The notes under the pieces were generated by a model. That model worked only from the letters and a program-made list of their open reading frames with translations. It had not been told where the DNA came from and searched no databases. The translations under genes and the position numbers were made by a program. Source: Pseudomonadota bacterium (GTDB lineage: Bacteria; Pseudomonadota; Alphaproteobacteria; Rhizobiales; Beijerinckiaceae). Taken from it: DNA of 5,557 nucleotides. This document shows positions 4,630-5,557 of this stretch, in pieces (the stretch's first letter is position 1; each line of letters starts with the position of its first letter). The DNA lies in the NCBI GenBank assembly GCA_028876585.1, contig JAGWRL010000311.1:1-5557 (forward strand), in the 5' to 3' direction.

Positions 4630-5557
4630 TCACCGTTCGCCGATCCAGCGCGCCGCCCACGGCAAGGCGAGGCTGATCAGCAGGAACCGCGCGATGTGGT
4701 GCGCGCCGACGAACAGCGGGTCGAGCCCGAGCGCGAAGGCCATCATCGTCATCGCCTCCAATCCGCCCGGCGCGAAGGCGGCGAGCGCGTCGGCGTAGGA
4801 CACTTTGACCGTTATGGACACCAGCGCGGAAAAACCCGCCGCCACCGCGAAGGCGGCCAGAAACGACAACGTCGCGGCGACCGCCAGGTGGCGCAGCAGC
4901 CGCCAGTCGAAACCGATGAAACGCGCCCCGACCCAGGCCCCGACCAGCGCCTGCGCCAGGATCTGCAACCCCGGCGCCAGCCGGCCCGGCGCAAAGCCCG
5001 CGACATGCGCGCCCGCCGAAATGAAAATGCCGGCGTAAAGCGCGCCATTGGCGACGCCGAGCCGGTCCAACCCCGCCCCCGCCGCCGCCGCCAGCGCCAG
5101 CAGCGCGGCGGTCGTCGCCACCGGATCGGCGGCGAATTGCGGGTTCGGCGCGCCGACGCCGAGGCGGGCCACCAGAGGCACGATCGCCATCAGCACGAAG
5201 ATGCGGAACACCTGGATCACCGCCACCCGCGCCAGATCGGCCTGCGAACGCGACGCGGTGAGGAACACATAGGACAGCGCGCCCGGCACGGCGGCGTAAA
5301 ACGCGGTGGTGCGGTTGAATTGCGCCCGCAGCAGCGTGAAATACGACGCCCCCGTCATCGCCGCGACGGCGAAGCCGAGCGCCACCAGCGACAGCGGATA
5401 GCGCGCCAAGGTATGCAGCGTGGCGGGGGTGAGGCCCGATCCCATGCCGACCCCGGCGAGCAGCACGGTCAGTTGCTGCACCGGCTTCGGCAGCGGCGCC
5501 GCCCCGCCGCAGGCCGCCAGCGCCGCCACGCCCAGCATCGCCCCCGACAGCCAGCCC
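4630..5557 (-). CDS. AbrB-type (PF05145) integral membrane protein, N-terminus outside window
   Basis: The 308 visible C-terminal residues are strongly hydrophobic with many membrane segments and no soluble domain. They match the E. coli AbrB family (about 350 aa), whose members have been mislabelled both as ammonia monooxygenase and as transcriptional regulators; the actual role is uncertain and probably transport. The family's internal duplication is visible. GWLSGAMLGVAALAACGG (1-18) parallels GALYAGIFISAGAHVAGF (171-188). The signature AAVPGALSYVFLTA (88-101), followed by VIQVFRIFVL (113-122), parallels AAFAPGGLEAMTMMAF (259-274), followed by GAHHIARFLLI (284-294). The frame is open to the window edge, so the start lies beyond 5557; the ATG at 5538 would cut into the first repeat and is not the likely start. 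The DNA-binding AbrB of Bacillus is unrelated. No T-rich terminator follows the stop on this strand. Confidence 0.87.
   Translation of the reverse strand, partial: GWLSGAMLGVAALAACGGAAPLPKPVQQLTVLLAGVGMGSGLTPATLHTLARYPLSLVALGFAVAAMTGASYFTLLRAQFNRTTAFYAAVPGALSYVFLTASRSQADLARVAVIQVFRIFVLMAIVPLVARLGVGAPNPQFAADPVATTAALLALAAAAGAGLDRLGVANGALYAGIFISAGAHVAGFAPGRLAPGLQILAQALVGAWVGARFIGFDWRLLRHLAVAATLSFLAAFAVAAGFSALVSITVKVSYADALAAFAPGGLEAMTMMAFALGLDPLFVGAHHIARFLLISLALPWAARWIGER

Noticed and set aside
1..5557. A new defence, mobile or biosynthetic system
   Set aside because: All long genes belong to recognisable chromosomal families. No integrase, transposase, toxin pair, nuclease, direct-repeat array or change in base composition was seen.

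Overview
The window is GC-rich, densely packed chromosomal DNA. It most resembles an alphaproteobacterium of the Hyphomicrobiales (rhizobial or methylotroph-like groups). The UDP-glucose dehydrogenase resembles rhizobial RkpK-type enzymes, and the IF-3 N-terminus (Met-Arg-Arg-Pro read from an AUU start) is of a kind I recall from that group. I cannot name a genus. There are no mobile elements, CRISPR arrays, tRNAs or rRNAs, and no gene-free stretch longer than about 170 bases.

Layout: (1) 1-328, minus: N-terminal third of a UDP-glucose 6-dehydrogenase whose end lies outside the window. (2) 366-779, minus: a DUF3830 protein directly upstream of it, probably co-transcribed. (3) 780-928: a 149-bp divergent promoter region. 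(4) 929-2560, plus: a complete ANL-superfamily acyl-CoA ligase. (5) 2589-3815, minus: an Fsr (fosmidomycin-resistance) type MFS exporter, convergent with the ligase and only 28 bp from it. (6) 3890-3910: a probable intrinsic terminator for infC. (7) 3918-4457, minus: infC (IF-3), best read from an AUU start codon. (8) 4458-4629: a 172-bp intergenic region holding the infC leader with two hairpins, a likely infC promoter, and a strong intrinsic terminator that points along the plus strand, where no gene lies. (9) 4630-5557, minus: an AbrB-type (PF05145) membrane protein lacking its N-terminus at the window edge.

The genes do not form one pathway. They are housekeeping and metabolic neighbours: nucleotide-sugar synthesis, fatty or carboxylic acid activation, efflux, translation initiation and a membrane protein. 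I see no convincing new multi-gene system. The points most worth following up are the AUU start and structured leader of infC, the orphan plus-strand terminator beside it, and the DUF3830 gene placed just ahead of ugd.
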